A DNA stretch of 64,000 nucleotides from Psychrosphaera saromensis (GTDB taxonomy: Bacteria > Pseudomonadota > Gammaproteobacteria > Enterobacterales > Alteromonadaceae), in assembly GCF_002954545.1 (NCBI RefSeq), contig NZ_MSCH01000003.1:3482789-3546788 (forward strand), in the 5' to 3' direction. A program made the position numbers and the translations under genes. Within the stretch, counting starts at the first letter, position 1. Every line of letters starts with the position of its first letter. The notes beneath the pieces were generated by a model. It was given only the letters and a program-made list of their open reading frames with translations, searched no databases and was not told the DNA's origin. Shown one piece after another: positions 9,453 to 18,368 of this stretch.

Positions 9453-10472
9453 ATGAAGTATCTTAATTTATTGCCAGGTGAGGTTGCATTGCAAAATGCT
9501 CCGTATTACCAAATGAAAAACAATCAGCAGTGTATTCCTCAACACTACTTAAAATACGATCATAATCTTGCCAGTGTAGAAAACCTGATAATAGATATAG
9601 AGTACAGTGATCTGTACCCTATTTTTGTATCTGAAGATGTGGGCGGTATTTACCTGCAAGTGGGCATTATTGGCTATGACAATTACCGAGTGCAAACCGG
9701 CCAACCAAAATCTAAAATTGTATACGGTAGAAAATGGCGTGTTGAGCCTCAGCTACCAACCTCTGAAATTATTCAAACTGCGTTATTGGCAATAAAAGTA
9801 GCAAGAGAGCATGAGATAAGAGAATTGTTTAGAATGTCAGTGGAAGATAAGTCGACCACGCCATTTAACAATCATCATGACTTGCCTTTATTAAGTCAAA
9901 ACCAAGCCTATTTGACCGAGCCAAAGCAAACTCACTCATGGGGTGAGCTACAACAATGCCTTGACGGTATCACTTATGACAGAGCCAGCTTTTTTATTAA
10001 TAATATACAGCCTCTGTCGTCAGAAAATTACTTAATAGAGCTTGAAGTACTGTCGTCAGAAAAAACCAAATTACCTGAATTGTTAACGCAAAAGTACATC
10101 AGCTTAATCATCAAAGAAAACAATAAAAACGAATTACTGTTTGAATTAATGACACAGCTTATTCAGTTAAGTAATAGACATGTTGAAGAAAACTTTTCTT
10201 ATGCTGGCGTTGCTCGCTTTAGCCGTAACATTCAGGTTGAACGTATTGCAGAGTTGTCGGTAAACACTCGTCAACTGCATAAAAACAATGCCTTGAAAAA
10301 AAACAATGAACTTGATGAATTTACCCAACAATGGCAAAACGCCAATTACGAAACCGACTTAACCCGTGTACCAGAAGTAAAGTCACAGGCTTTGGCTAAT
10401 AAAATCAAAGCCCGTTTAGCGCACTTCCACCCACTTGATGGTGTGCTACCTAAATTCAACGTTTCAAGTTAA
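9453..10472 (+). CDS. Unknown conserved-looking protein
   Basis: 339 residues from ATG 9453; a TTG two codons earlier is possible but less likely. I do not recognise the family. No signal peptide or membrane segment is apparent, so it is probably cytosolic. It is rich in Asn, Gln, Leu and Glu, with a charged, helix-prone C-terminal third (about 225-320). Isolated between yigZ and the channel gene, on the same strand, with no clear Shine-Dalgarno and AT-rich flanks. Codon use resembles its neighbours, so it does not look recently acquired. Function unknown. Confidence 0.7.
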   Translation: MKYLNLLPGEVALQNAPYYQMKNNQQCIPQHYLKYDHNLASVENLIIDIEYSDLYPIFVSEDVGGIYLQVGIIGYDNYRVQTGQPKSKIVYGRKWRVEPQLPTSEIIQTALLAIKVAREHEIRELFRMSVEDKSTTPFNNHHDLPLLSQNQAYLTEPKQTHSWGELQQCLDGITYDRASFFINNIQPLSSENYLIELEVLSSEKTKLPELLTQKYISLIIKENNKNELLFELMTQLIQLSNRHVEENFSYAGVARFSRNIQVERIAELSVNTRQLHKNNALKKNNELDEFTQQWQNANYETDLTRVPEVKSQALANKIKARLAHFHPLDGVLPKFNVSS

Positions 10473-10555
10473 TTAAGAACATATTCAACTCTTTGTTTGT
10501 ACAGAATTTAATGTAAACTAGGCCTTTATTAAATTCTGTTTCAAAATAACGACCT

Positions 10556-11386
10556 ATGAAATTATCTAGCGCTACAAACCTCTTTGTTAAAATCCGTAGT
10601 AACAAATTATTCGAACTGTTTGTTATCTCAGTCATTATTGCCTCTGCATTATTAGTCGGTGTTAAAACCTACGACGTTTCATCCACAATGCACATGGTCA
10701 CTAATTACCTAGACATTTTTATCACTGTATTTTTTATCTGTGAAATCTCTATTAGATGGTTATCAGAAACTAAAAAGCTCAATTTCTTTAAAGACTTCTG
10801 GAATGTGTTCGACACCATTATCGTCATTGTCAGTATTATTCCAATTGAAAATAGTGACATGGCCCTTATTGCACGTCTGGTTCGTGTATTTAGAGTGTTA
10901 AGGATGATCTCCTTTATTCCAGAGTTGCGTATTTTATTAACCTCATTAATTAAAGCCATGCCGCAACTTGGTTATGTCATGTTGTTAATGTTTATTATCT
11001 TTTATATGTATGCCGCCGTTGGTAGCACCTTATTTGAAGACATTAATCCGGATTTATGGGGCGATATCACAATCTCCTTATTAACACTTTTCAGAGTCAT
11101 GACCTTTGAAGATTGGACCGACGTAATGTATGAAACTATGGTCGTGTATCCAATGAGTTGGATATTCTACTTAACCTTTATTTTCTTCACAGCCTTCGCC
11201 TTTTTAAATATGGTTATTGGTATTGTGGTTAATGTAATGGAAGAAGAACACGCAAAAGCCCGTGAAGAACAACAAAAAGAAATACAAGATGAAGTGGTTG
11301 CCGAGCAAGACGAAAAGCTCAACAACATACTCAACGAGATCAAAAAGCTACAGCAGCAAATAACGCAAAGTACTAAGCAGCTCTAA
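10556..11386 (+). CDS. Voltage-gated cation channel (BacNaV-like), acidic filter
   Basis: 276 residues, one six-helix channel subunit that would form a tetramer in the inner membrane. S4 is clear: arginines at every third residue (ARLVRVFRVLR). The pore helix and filter read TLFRVMTFEDWTDVMYE, with the filter TFEDWTD at residues 183-189. S6 is FTAFAFLNMVIGIVVNVM, followed by a charged coiled-coil tail (about 228-276), as in NaChBac-type channels. Known sodium filters read TLESWSM or similar; here the Ser and Met positions are Asp, resembling the calcium-selective CavAb design. Ion selectivity is therefore uncertain: Na, Ca or mixed. Probably monocistronic. Confidence 0.88.
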   Translation: MKLSSATNLFVKIRSNKLFELFVISVIIASALLVGVKTYDVSSTMHMVTNYLDIFITVFFICEISIRWLSETKKLNFFKDFWNVFDTIIVIVSIIPIENSDMALIARLVRVFRVLRMISFIPELRILLTSLIKAMPQLGYVMLLMFIIFYMYAAVGSTLFEDINPDLWGDITISLLTLFRVMTFEDWTDVMYETMVVYPMSWIFYLTFIFFTAFAFLNMVIGIVVNVMEEEHAKAREEQQKEIQDEVVAEQDEKLNNILNEIKKLQQQITQSTKQL

Positions 11387-11447
11387 GTAATAAGCAGATC
11401 CAAGTAATAAGCAGCTCAAAAGAATAAATAGATCCTAAAAATAAATA

Positions 11448-11467
11448 GTGCCTGTTAATACAGGCAC
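11448..11467. repeat. Small hairpin past the channel gene
   Basis: Perfect 7-bp stem GTGCCTG/CAGGCAC with a 6-base loop, no T run after it. The preceding stretch (11387-11440) repeats AAGTAATAAGCAG twice. Confidence 0.5.
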
Positions 11468-11475
11468 ATAAAATT

Positions 11476-11507
11476 ACCAAGCACCAAGCACCAAGCACCA
11501 AGCACCT
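11476..11507. repeat. 7-base tandem repeat (ACCAAGC)
   Basis: About four and a half head-to-tail copies of ACCAAGC in the spacer between the channel gene and the arsenic operon. Too short-unit for CRISPR; a microsatellite. Confidence 0.85.
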
Positions 11508-11534
11508 AGTATAAATCAAATCAAATCCCCCACT

Positions 11535-11577
11535 GTTTAAAACAGGCGTTAACTTTTAATTAACACCTGTTTTAAAC
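11535..11577. terminator. Large hairpin before the arsenic operon, probable terminator
   Basis: 18-base arms (GTTTAAAACAGGCGTTAA and its near complement, one mismatch) around a 7-base loop. The stem ends in CCTGTTTT on both strands, which suits a bidirectional terminator isolating the arsenic operon. It ends 85 bases before the arsC-arsR start; a role as an ArsR operator is possible but less likely given its size. Confidence 0.6.
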
Positions 11578-11662
11578 AAATAAAATCTTTACATACTATT
11601 TTTCATATATACAATAATTCACATATTCAATTAACGGTTTTTCATAAAAGTTTATATAACCA

Positions 11663-12517
11663 ATGGCAAATTTGAATCATAAACAAAGTGTGCTTTTTCT
11701 ATGTACCGGCAACTCAGCCCGCTCACAAATGGCAGAAGCCTTATTGAGACATAAAGCAGGTGAACAGTTTGATGTGTATAGTGCTGGCACTCAGCCTGAA
11801 CAGATTGACTCTAGAACGCTTTCAGCCCTTAAAAAGTTTGGCTTAGATACAGCTTCATTAATATCAAATCATGTTGATGACTTTACCAATCGCACTTTTG
11901 ATTATGTGATCACCCTTTGTGACAAGGCCAATAAAGAATGCAGAAGTTATAAAGGCGCGCAAAAGCAATTAGCCTGGGACTTTCCAGATCCAAAAAACCG
12001 AGATGGCCTCGACCCTTTTGCCTCAACACTTAACGAAATAAACAATCGTTTGTCTATGTTTCTGCTAGTAGAGAGTAAATTCTTGGCTGTAGAAGAAAAC
12101 AAGACAGCCAACCACACACAGTCAAATCCGTTACAAAACTCAAATTCTCAAATACAACAAACACTAAACATTGACCCTATTTCGTTTTTCAAATGTTTAA
12201 CTGACGACATTCGCTTAAAAGTATTACTACTCACCAACTACTACGGCGAATTGTGTGTATGTGAGTTAATGGAAGGATTAACACAAGACAGCCAGCCTAA
12301 AGTATCGCGTAATTTAGCGGTATTAAAAAAGGCCAACATATTGTTAGACCGCAAACACAGCCAATGGGTGTTTTATCAAATTAACCCAGCCTTACCTTTG
12401 TGGGTAAAAAATACAATTTCACAAACATCTGAAAGTAATATCGAGCTAGTTACGGATGCAATTGACCGAATATCAAACATGAAAAACCGTCCAAACAAAG
12501 ACAGTTTTTGTAAATAA
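11663..12517 (+). CDS. ArsC-ArsR fusion: arsenate reductase plus arsenic repressor
   Basis: 284 residues with two domains. Residues about 8-140 are a low-molecular-weight phosphatase-fold arsenate reductase: LFLCTGNSARSQMAE carries the CX5R loop, and DFPDP the acid loop. Residues about 165-270 are an ArsR/SmtB winged helix with the As(III)-sensing ELCVCEL motif and a PKVSRNLAVLKKA recognition helix. A low-complexity linker joins them. ArsC reduces arsenate to arsenite; ArsR represses the operon until arsenite binds its Cys pair. The fusion would place sensor and product-forming enzyme in one chain. It heads an operon with GAPDH and arsJ, so autoregulation is expected. Confidence 0.9.
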   Translation: MANLNHKQSVLFLCTGNSARSQMAEALLRHKAGEQFDVYSAGTQPEQIDSRTLSALKKFGLDTASLISNHVDDFTNRTFDYVITLCDKANKECRSYKGAQKQLAWDFPDPKNRDGLDPFASTLNEINNRLSMFLLVESKFLAVEENKTANHTQSNPLQNSNSQIQQTLNIDPISFFKCLTDDIRLKVLLLTNYYGELCVCELMEGLTQDSQPKVSRNLAVLKKANILLDRKHSQWVFYQINPALPLWVKNTISQTSESNIELVTDAIDRISNMKNRPNKDSFCK

Positions 12518-12558
12518 ACGCTTTATATCCGAACATAAAAATTTATTGAGGGAATATT

Positions 12559-13599
12559 ATGACAATCAAAATAGGTATTAACGGTTTTGGCCGTATGGGT
12601 CGTTTATCAATGCGCGCGGCGTATGACTGGGACGACATAGAAATAGTACAAATTAACGATCCCGCAGGCGATGCAGCCACTTTAGCGCACTTAATGATGT
12701 TTGATTCTGTACACGGTAAATGGCATCACGAAGTTAATGCAGAAAACGCTGAAGGCTCCGGCAGAAACAACAATATTATTATTAATGGTCATTCTATTCC
12801 TTGTACTCAAAATAAAACTATCGCTGAGACTGACTGGTCACAATGCGACGTTGTCATTGAAGCCTCTGGCAAAATGAAAACCAAAGCTTTACTACAAGGC
12901 TATTTAGATCAAGGCGTTAAACGTGTTGTGGTTACCGCTCCAGTAAAAGAAGATGGCGTGTTAAACATAGTAATGGGTGTTAACCATGACCTGTACAATA
13001 AAGACCAACATCCAATTGTCACCGCCGCATCTTGTACCACTAATTGCTTGGCACCTGTGGTTAAAGTTATCCATGAAAACTTGGGCATTAAACACGGTTC
13101 AATGACAACCATTCATGACATTACTAATACACAAACTATTATTGATGCACCGCACAAAGACTTACGCCGCGCGCGTTCTTGTGGCACGAGTTTAATTCCA
13201 ACAACAACAGGCTCTGCAACTGCCATTACACATATATTTCCAGAACTTGCTGGCAAATTAAACGGCCATGCTATTCGTGTTCCGTTAACCAATGCGTCAA
13301 TCACTGACTGCGTATTTGAGCTAGAGAAAAAGACCACAGTTGAAGAAGTGAATGCCCTGTTACAAAAAGCCGCACAAGGTGAGCTAAAAGACATATTAGG
13401 ATATGAAGAACGTCCGCTGGTATCTGTTGATTATAAAACCGATCCACGCTCAGGCATTATCGACGCATTATCCACTATGGTGATCAATGACACTCAGTTA
13501 AAACTATATGTTTGGTATGACAATGAATGGGGTTACGCAAACCGCACTGCAGAGCTTGCTCGTATGGTTGGGCTCTCTGACATGGCTGATAAAAGCTAA
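12559..13599 (+). CDS. gap: Glyceraldehyde-3-phosphate dehydrogenase of the ars operon
   Basis: 346 residues. Rossmann NAD-binding start [17 protein letters not shown], catalytic SCTTNCLAP (the active Cys about residue 156), and a C-terminal [10 protein letters not shown]. In ars operons this enzyme forms 1-arseno-3-phosphoglycerate from arsenate and glyceraldehyde 3-phosphate, which ArsJ exports; this is established for the gapdh-arsJ pair. Placed 41 bases after the arsC-arsR fusion with a GAGGGAA ribosome site. Probably not the glycolytic enzyme of the cell, judging by its neighbours. Confidence 0.93.
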   Translation: MTIKIGINGFGRMGRLSMRAAYDWDDIEIVQINDPAGDAATLAHLMMFDSVHGKWHHEVNAENAEGSGRNNNIIINGHSIPCTQNKTIAETDWSQCDVVIEASGKMKTKALLQGYLDQGVKRVVVTAPVKEDGVLNIVMGVNHDLYNKDQHPIVTAASCTTNCLAPVVKVIHENLGIKHGSMTTIHDITNTQTIIDAPHKDLRRARSCGTSLIPTTTGSATAITHIFPELAGKLNGHAIRVPLTNASITDCVFELEKKTTVEEVNALLQKAAQGELKDILGYEERPLVSVDYKTDPRSGIIDALSTMVINDTQLKLYVWYDNEWGYANRTAELARMVGLSDMADKS

Positions 13600-13646
13600 T
13601 TAGAAGCAGATAACTCTTAATAAGAATCGCTAATAGAAAGAATGGA

Positions 13647-14927
13647 ATGATGCTGGGATTAAACTTTTTAACCTCTTTGCCTACGCAGATTAAACAATAC
13701 TTGATCATCACAGGTAATTACTGGGCGTTTACCTTAACCGACGGTGCACTGCGCATGTTGGTGGTATTGTACTTTCATGACTTAGGTTACGATCCACTTA
13801 GCATTGCCATGCTGTTTGTGTTTTACGAGATATTTGGCGTAATAACAAATTTAGTCGGTGGTTGGTTGGGCGCTAAGTTAGGTTTAAACAAAACCATGAA
13901 CATAGGGCTGGGATTGCAAATTATTGCGCTCGCCATGTTAACGCTTGATGCCACTTGGCTCACGGTTATTTATGTTATGGCGGCACAGGCATTGTCTGGT
14001 ATTGCCAAAGACTTAAATAAAATGAGCGCAAAAAGTGCGATTAAGTTGTTAGTACCAGAAGACGCTCAAGGCAAGCTATATAAGTGGGTGGCTATTTTAA
14101 CGGGCTCTAAAAATGCCCTTAAAGGTGTCGGTTTTTTCCTAGGCGGTTTGTTATTAACCTTGTTTGAATTCCGTGGTGCTGTGCTGATTTTAATGAGCTT
14201 ACTGGTTGTGGTGTGGTTATTCAGTTTAGTAACACTTAAACAAGACTTGGGCAAAGCCAAATACAAACCGAAATTCAAAGACATCTTGTCAAAAAGCAAA
14301 GCGATAAATGTGTTATCCGCGGCTCGTTTGTTTTTATTTGGCGCACGCGATGTCTGGTTTGTGGTCGCCCTTCCAGTTTATTTAGCGGTGACTTTTAATT
14401 GGGATCATTGGTGGGTTGGCGGATTTATGGCGTGCTGGGTAATTGGTTACGGCATAGTGCAGTCTATTGCACCTTCTATTACTAGCAGAGTTGCTATTAC
14501 TAATAGAGGTGCTGATACTAATAGAGGTGCTACTAGATCTGAAGATAGGAAAGCAAATACACCTGCAAAATTAGCATTCTTTTGGGCAAGTTTATTAGCC
14601 ATATTGCCAGCGTTTATAGCATTGGCACTTCACTTTGATTTTTACATTCAAACATCGCTTATTGTTGGCTTGTTAATATTTGGCGCAGTGTTTGCGATTA
14701 ACTCGTCATTGCACAGTTATCTAATTGTCAGCTTTGCCAACAAAGATGCCGTATCGTTAGATGTTGGTTTTTATTATATGGCCAATGCCATGGGCAGATT
14801 AATTGGCACGGTATTATCTGGCTGGGTTTATCAAAATTACGGCTTGGAAGCGTGTTTATGGATATCTTGTGGGTTTGTAATATTAGCAGCTTTATTGTCG
14901 CGGGGGTTGGAGGAAAAGCAGTTTTAA
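13647..14927 (+). CDS. arsJ: ArsJ, organoarsenical efflux permease (MFS)
   Basis: 426 residues with about 12 membrane segments of the major facilitator superfamily. It exports 1-arseno-3-phosphoglycerate, which then breaks down outside the cell, giving arsenate resistance. The N-terminal NYWAFTLTDGALRMLVVLYFHDLGYDP is characteristic of ArsJ. A hydrophilic loop at about residues 279-305 contains a small repeat (ITSRVA, ITNRGA, DTNRGA) encoded by 18-base units, an expansion that looks recent and lies between membrane segments. Last gene of the arsenic operon, 47 bases after gap. Confidence 0.93.
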   Translation: MMLGLNFLTSLPTQIKQYLIITGNYWAFTLTDGALRMLVVLYFHDLGYDPLSIAMLFVFYEIFGVITNLVGGWLGAKLGLNKTMNIGLGLQIIALAMLTLDATWLTVIYVMAAQALSGIAKDLNKMSAKSAIKLLVPEDAQGKLYKWVAILTGSKNALKGVGFFLGGLLLTLFEFRGAVLILMSLLVVVWLFSLVTLKQDLGKAKYKPKFKDILSKSKAINVLSAARLFLFGARDVWFVVALPVYLAVTFNWDHWWVGGFMACWVIGYGIVQSIAPSITSRVAITNRGADTNRGATRSEDRKANTPAKLAFFWASLLAILPAFIALALHFDFYIQTSLIVGLLIFGAVFAINSSLHSYLIVSFANKDAVSLDVGFYYMANAMGRLIGTVLSGWVYQNYGLEACLWISCGFVILAALLSRGLEEKQF

Positions 14928-14930
14928 GTT

Positions 14931-14956
14931 GCGAGTTAGCGAGTTAGCGAGTTAGC
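14931..14956. repeat. 8-base tandem repeat (GCGAGTTA)
   Basis: Three and a quarter copies of GCGAGTTA immediately after the arsJ stop. Confidence 0.85.
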
Positions 14957-15295
14957 AATTCACATCATTTAGCAGGAAATACAAGCTTTTGCTCTGCTTT
15001 TACTTCCGCTTCAAAGCATCTGTAGTAAATATAACTTTTCTCAAATCAAGCGGGCATGGATGCCCGATTGAGGAAAATGTTCAGGGACGAATGTTTTTCC
15101 GTATTTGACGAGTAAAGTTATTATTTAATGCAAATAGATGTTTTGGTACGGACGGCGCACTGTTTCATTATAAAGAACGCCTACCTTTTTTGGCTGTTGA
15201 AAAAAGGTATGGTCGCCGAGGGGCGAAATAAATGGTGAAAATAAACACCAATCTTAATCTAGAAAATAAAGTTTAAGTATAAACTGAGGACAAAT
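14957..15295. other. Gene-free spacer rich in hairpins
   Basis: No convincing ORF. Three hairpins: CGGGCA/TGCCCG at 15051-15066 (extendable with CTCAA/TTGAG flanks), TACCTTTTTT/AAAAAAGGTA at 15182-15209, and TCGCC/GGCGA at 15213-15226. The part around 15010-15065 resembles the spacer at 26380-26430 (shared TTTTCTCAAAT and GCAT context). It looks like an old extragenic repeat rather than a gene remnant. Confidence 0.45.
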
Positions 15296-15317
15296 AAAAA
15301 AGGGCCACTCAGGCCCC
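15296..15317 (-). terminator. Terminator of the DUF2058 gene
   Basis: On the minus strand GGGCC-TGAGT-GGCCC followed by six Ts, 13 bases past the stop. Confidence 0.9.
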
Positions 15318-15329
15318 TCTGAGAAAAAC

Positions 15330-15857
15330 TTACCACATTAAGTCATCAGGAATGACGTAATCTGCATACGGGTCGTCTTCTTCAACTTCTTGGATTTCGT
15401 TTTGTGATACTAAAACAGAGTCATCACGCATCGCTATTTTCCCTGCAACCACGCTTGGAATTACCGCGTAATCGTCAGCGCCAGTTTCACCAAAACGTAC
15501 AATACTTAACAAACCATTGGCTAATTGACGTTGAATATCACCAGGTACGGTTAGCTTTTTAACTGCGGTTCCGTCGGTAAAATTATACGTAACATTGCCT
15601 CTAGAAACATCCAACATGTTCATTTCTATTAACTGTTTAATTTGTGCTTGTACGGCTTTAGCCAAAGCTTGCTGTTTTATCTGCTCGTTCAGCTCTTTGT
15701 CTTTAGCTAGTTGCGATGTGCGCTTTTCTTCTGTTGCCGCTTTAACTTCACGTTTCATATCACGTGTTTTTTTACTGGCTTTTTTTGCACGTTTCGCTTT
15801 TTTTTCGTTTGTAAGACCAGCTTGTAAAAGTTGTTCTTGTAATGACATCTGAGCCAT
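15330..15857 (-). CDS. DUF2058 (YaiL-like) protein
   Basis: 175 residues. The N-terminal half (about 15-85) is a very basic, Lys/Ala/Glu-rich helix likely to form a coiled coil or bind nucleic acid; the C-terminal part has the conserved block NVTYNFTDGTAVKKLTVPGDIQRQLANGLLSIV, and the tail is acidic (EVEEDDPYADYVIPDD). This matches the gammaproteobacterial DUF2058 family (E. coli YaiL), called nucleoprotein or polynucleotide-associated in databases without a firm function. Monocistronic with its own terminator. Confidence 0.88.
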   Translation of the reverse strand: MAQMSLQEQLLQAGLTNEKKAKRAKKASKKTRDMKREVKAATEEKRTSQLAKDKELNEQIKQQALAKAVQAQIKQLIEMNMLDVSRGNVTYNFTDGTAVKKLTVPGDIQRQLANGLLSIVRFGETGADDYAVIPSVVAGKIAMRDDSVLVSQNEIQEVEEDDPYADYVIPDDLMW

Positions 15858-16008
15858 AGGAATACCTGAAGTGTGTATATTTATGCGTGTATTATCGTTT
15901 AGTTATAAATAATTTCAACAACTCTCTTTTGCTATATAAAAACAATCTCAGTTAAGGTAACGTTTAGCGCAAATATTTGAGCAATTTATCTGAATGGAAT
16001 TTCCTATA

Positions 16009-17937
16009 ATGAAAAACAAATGGTTAGTTTTTAGTCTGTTATCACTTTCTTTTGTAATTGCGGTTAACAATAACCAAGCAATAGCAGATGACGCCCTTCT
16101 TCCGCCAATAAAACAATTCCAAGGAAAAAGCTTACAGTTAGTTAAAGATAAGTCAGATAAGTGGCAAACTGGTTTTGAAAAGTCAAACATGCAGTCCACC
16201 TCAAATTATCAAAACAGCATTAAATACATAACCGAACTGGCCAACTCTGACCAACAATTCAATATAGTGTCTATTGGTAAAAGCCCACAAAATCGTGATA
16301 TTTGGATGTTAATCGCCTCCAAAGACGGTGCTAAAACGCCAGAGCAATTACGCAACAATAAAAAACCAACCTTGTTTATTCAAGCCGGTATTCATGCAGG
16401 CGAAATTGACGGTAAAGACGCAAGCTTTATGTTGTTGCGCGACATAAGCAAAAACAATAAAGGTCACTTGTTAGATAAAGTTAACTTGTTGTTTATTCCT
16501 ATTCTTAATGTAGACGGACACGAACGTTCAAGCCCACATAACCGTGTAAACCAACGTGGTCCAACTAATATGGGTTGGCGTACAACCGCACAAAACCTTA
16601 ATTTAAACCGTGACTATGCAAAAGCTGACACACCAGAAATGCAAGCGCTTATTAACACCATAAACCTATGGAAACCAGCCTTGTATTTAGATATTCATGT
16701 TACTGACGGCGAAGATTACCAATACGATATTACCTACGGCTTTAACGGTACACATGGTTATTCACCAAATATTAGTAAATGGTTAGACACGCAATTAAAA
16801 CCGACGATAAACGCTGAGCTTATTAAAAACGGTCATTTAGGCGGACCACTTACCTTTGGTATCGACAATAAGGATTTTGCTAAAGGCTTATTTGGTTGGA
16901 CTGCAAGTCCAAGATACAGCAACGGCTGGGGCGACGCCCGCCACTTACCAACCATATTAGTGGAAAATCATTCTTTAAAACCGTATCACCAACGAGTATT
17001 GGGCACTTATGTTTTCTTAGAAACCATAATCAATAAATTAGCCAAAAGTGGTCACGAACTAATTACGGCCACACAAAAAGACATTAACCGCAAAAGTAAA
17101 ACACTGGCATTGTCGTGGTCTGCAGATTCAGACAATCCTGAATATATGGACTTCCAAGGCATGGAATACCAACAAGCTATTGATGAGTTAACCGGAATCC
17201 AATATATAAAATGGACAGGTAAAGCGAAAACCTACAACAAGCTACCAATCTTTTGGGCCAGAAAACCCAATGACGTTGTTGACGTTCCTAATGCTTATTA
17301 CCTCCCTGCGCAGCATTTAGAGGTAATTAAACGTTTACGAAACCAAGGTATTCTTTTGGAAGTGTTAACTCAACCTGAGTCTGTTGAAGTCACTGTATTA
17401 ACCGCAACAGATTATAGCTTTGGCAAAACACCGTTTGAAGGTCACTTAACTGCAGACGCAAAATTCAGCTCAAAAACGTTAACTAAAGTGCTGCCAATAG
17501 GAACGGTAAAAGTTTCAACCAAACAAAAGCTAGGAACACTAGCCGTTGTGCTACTAGACCCAAGAGCGCCAGACTCTTATTTTAAATGGGGCTTCTTTAA
17601 TCAGATGTTCCAACAAACAGAATACATAGAAAGCTACGCTATGGTGCCACTGGCTCACAAAATGTTAAAAGCCGATCCCGAGCTTAAAAAAGAATTTATT
17701 GAAAAATTTGGTGAAGCTGAAAGTAAAGAAGTTGCTGCGGGCATAAGCTCTAACGAAAAAGCCTCTAACGAAAAAATCTCTAAAGAGAATGCCTCTAAAA
17801 AAGCAGCCTCACTAGAAGAGTTATTCGCAGGCTCTTCTGATAACCAGTCTGTCGAGAAAATGAAATGGTTATATCAACGTTCGGTTTATTACGACAACCA
17901 GCATTTGAAGTATCCCGTTTTACTTGAAATGGAATAG
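16009..17937 (+). CDS. Secreted M14-family zinc carboxypeptidase
   Basis: 642 residues from ATG 16009. An ATG 5 codons upstream is possible, but MKNKW gives the better signal peptide, cleaved near QAIA (about residue 26). Zinc ligands are visible in HAGE (His129, Glu132) and LDIH (His230); a likely general base is Glu319 in LVENHS. A long C-terminal extension (about 350-642) follows the catalytic domain. Near residues 580-605 is a Lys/Asn/Ser-rich stretch with repeated ASNEK/SKEN units. Family members remove C-terminal or modified residues from peptides outside the cytoplasm. Monocistronic, with a strong terminator. Confidence 0.88.
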   Translation: MKNKWLVFSLLSLSFVIAVNNNQAIADDALLPPIKQFQGKSLQLVKDKSDKWQTGFEKSNMQSTSNYQNSIKYITELANSDQQFNIVSIGKSPQNRDIWMLIASKDGAKTPEQLRNNKKPTLFIQAGIHAGEIDGKDASFMLLRDISKNNKGHLLDKVNLLFIPILNVDGHERSSPHNRVNQRGPTNMGWRTTAQNLNLNRDYAKADTPEMQALINTINLWKPALYLDIHVTDGEDYQYDITYGFNGTHGYSPNISKWLDTQLKPTINAELIKNGHLGGPLTFGIDNKDFAKGLFGWTASPRYSNGWGDARHLPTILVENHSLKPYHQRVLGTYVFLETIINKLAKSGHELITATQKDINRKSKTLALSWSADSDNPEYMDFQGMEYQQAIDELTGIQYIKWTGKAKTYNKLPIFWARKPNDVVDVPNAYYLPAQHLEVIKRLRNQGILLEVLTQPESVEVTVLTATDYSFGKTPFEGHLTADAKFSSKTLTKVLPIGTVKVSTKQKLGTLAVVLLDPRAPDSYFKWGFFNQMFQQTEYIESYAMVPLAHKMLKADPELKKEFIEKFGEAESKEVAAGISSNEKASNEKISKENASKKAASLEELFAGSSDNQSVEKMKWLYQRSVYYDNQHLKYPVLLEME

Positions 17938-17963
17938 CTTGAAAGTTAAATAGTTTAAAATGC

Positions 17964-18004
17964 AAAAAGCCTAGTTGTTAGAGTTATAACATCTAGGCTT
18001 TTTT
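17964..18004 (+). terminator. Terminator of the M14 peptidase gene
   Basis: Stem AAAAAGCCTAG/CTAGGCTTTTT with an internal loop that itself pairs partly (TTGTTA/TTATAAC). Followed by T6. The A run on the left may let it serve the opposite strand too. Confidence 0.9.
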
Positions 18005-18083
18005 GGAATTAATGTTGCTAACTATTAAAAGAAGTAACTCTCATCAATACTAACTTTATTTATACATTCTAAGATTCTCATTT

Positions 18084-18368
18084 CTAAGAGCCTAAATCTA
18101 ACAACTGACGACTATTACGGATAGTTAGTATTATTATGTCGATTTCAATTTTATAAATAATCCGATAGTTACCAAATATAATTTCGCAGTAATTTGAGCG
18201 TAACAATTCTGGAACTTCACGTCCTAATTCAGGTTGGGAGGAAAGCATATCAATGCGATCAAATACTTCATCAACCCACTTTTCGGCTGCAGACGGTTTA
18301 TCTAGAGCTATGTATTTGGCACTAGCTTCTAACTTGTCTAGTGCCAAAGGTGACCAAATTACTTTCAA
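18084..18368 (-). CDS. parE: ParE/RelE-type toxin with TTG start
   Basis: 94 residues. The block WSPLALDKLEASAKYIALDKPSAAEKWVDEVFDRIDML, then PELGREVPEL and GNYRIIYKI, is typical of ParE toxins, which poison DNA gyrase; RelE-type mRNA cleavage is the alternative. The only possible start is TTG at 18368: a stop lies two codons upstream in frame. TTG overlaps the antitoxin stop (GCTTGAAAG), so translation is probably coupled to the antitoxin. All key regions look intact, so the toxin is likely functional. Confidence 0.88.
   Translation of the reverse strand: MKVIWSPLALDKLEASAKYIALDKPSAAEKWVDEVFDRIDMLSSQPELGREVPELLRSNYCEIIFGNYRIIYKIEIDIIILTIRNSRQLLDLGS

Noticed and set aside
11580..11662. ArsR operator upstream of the arsC-arsR fusion
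   Set aside because: The region has ATTCACATATT-like stretches but no convincing dyad, so I do not call a site.
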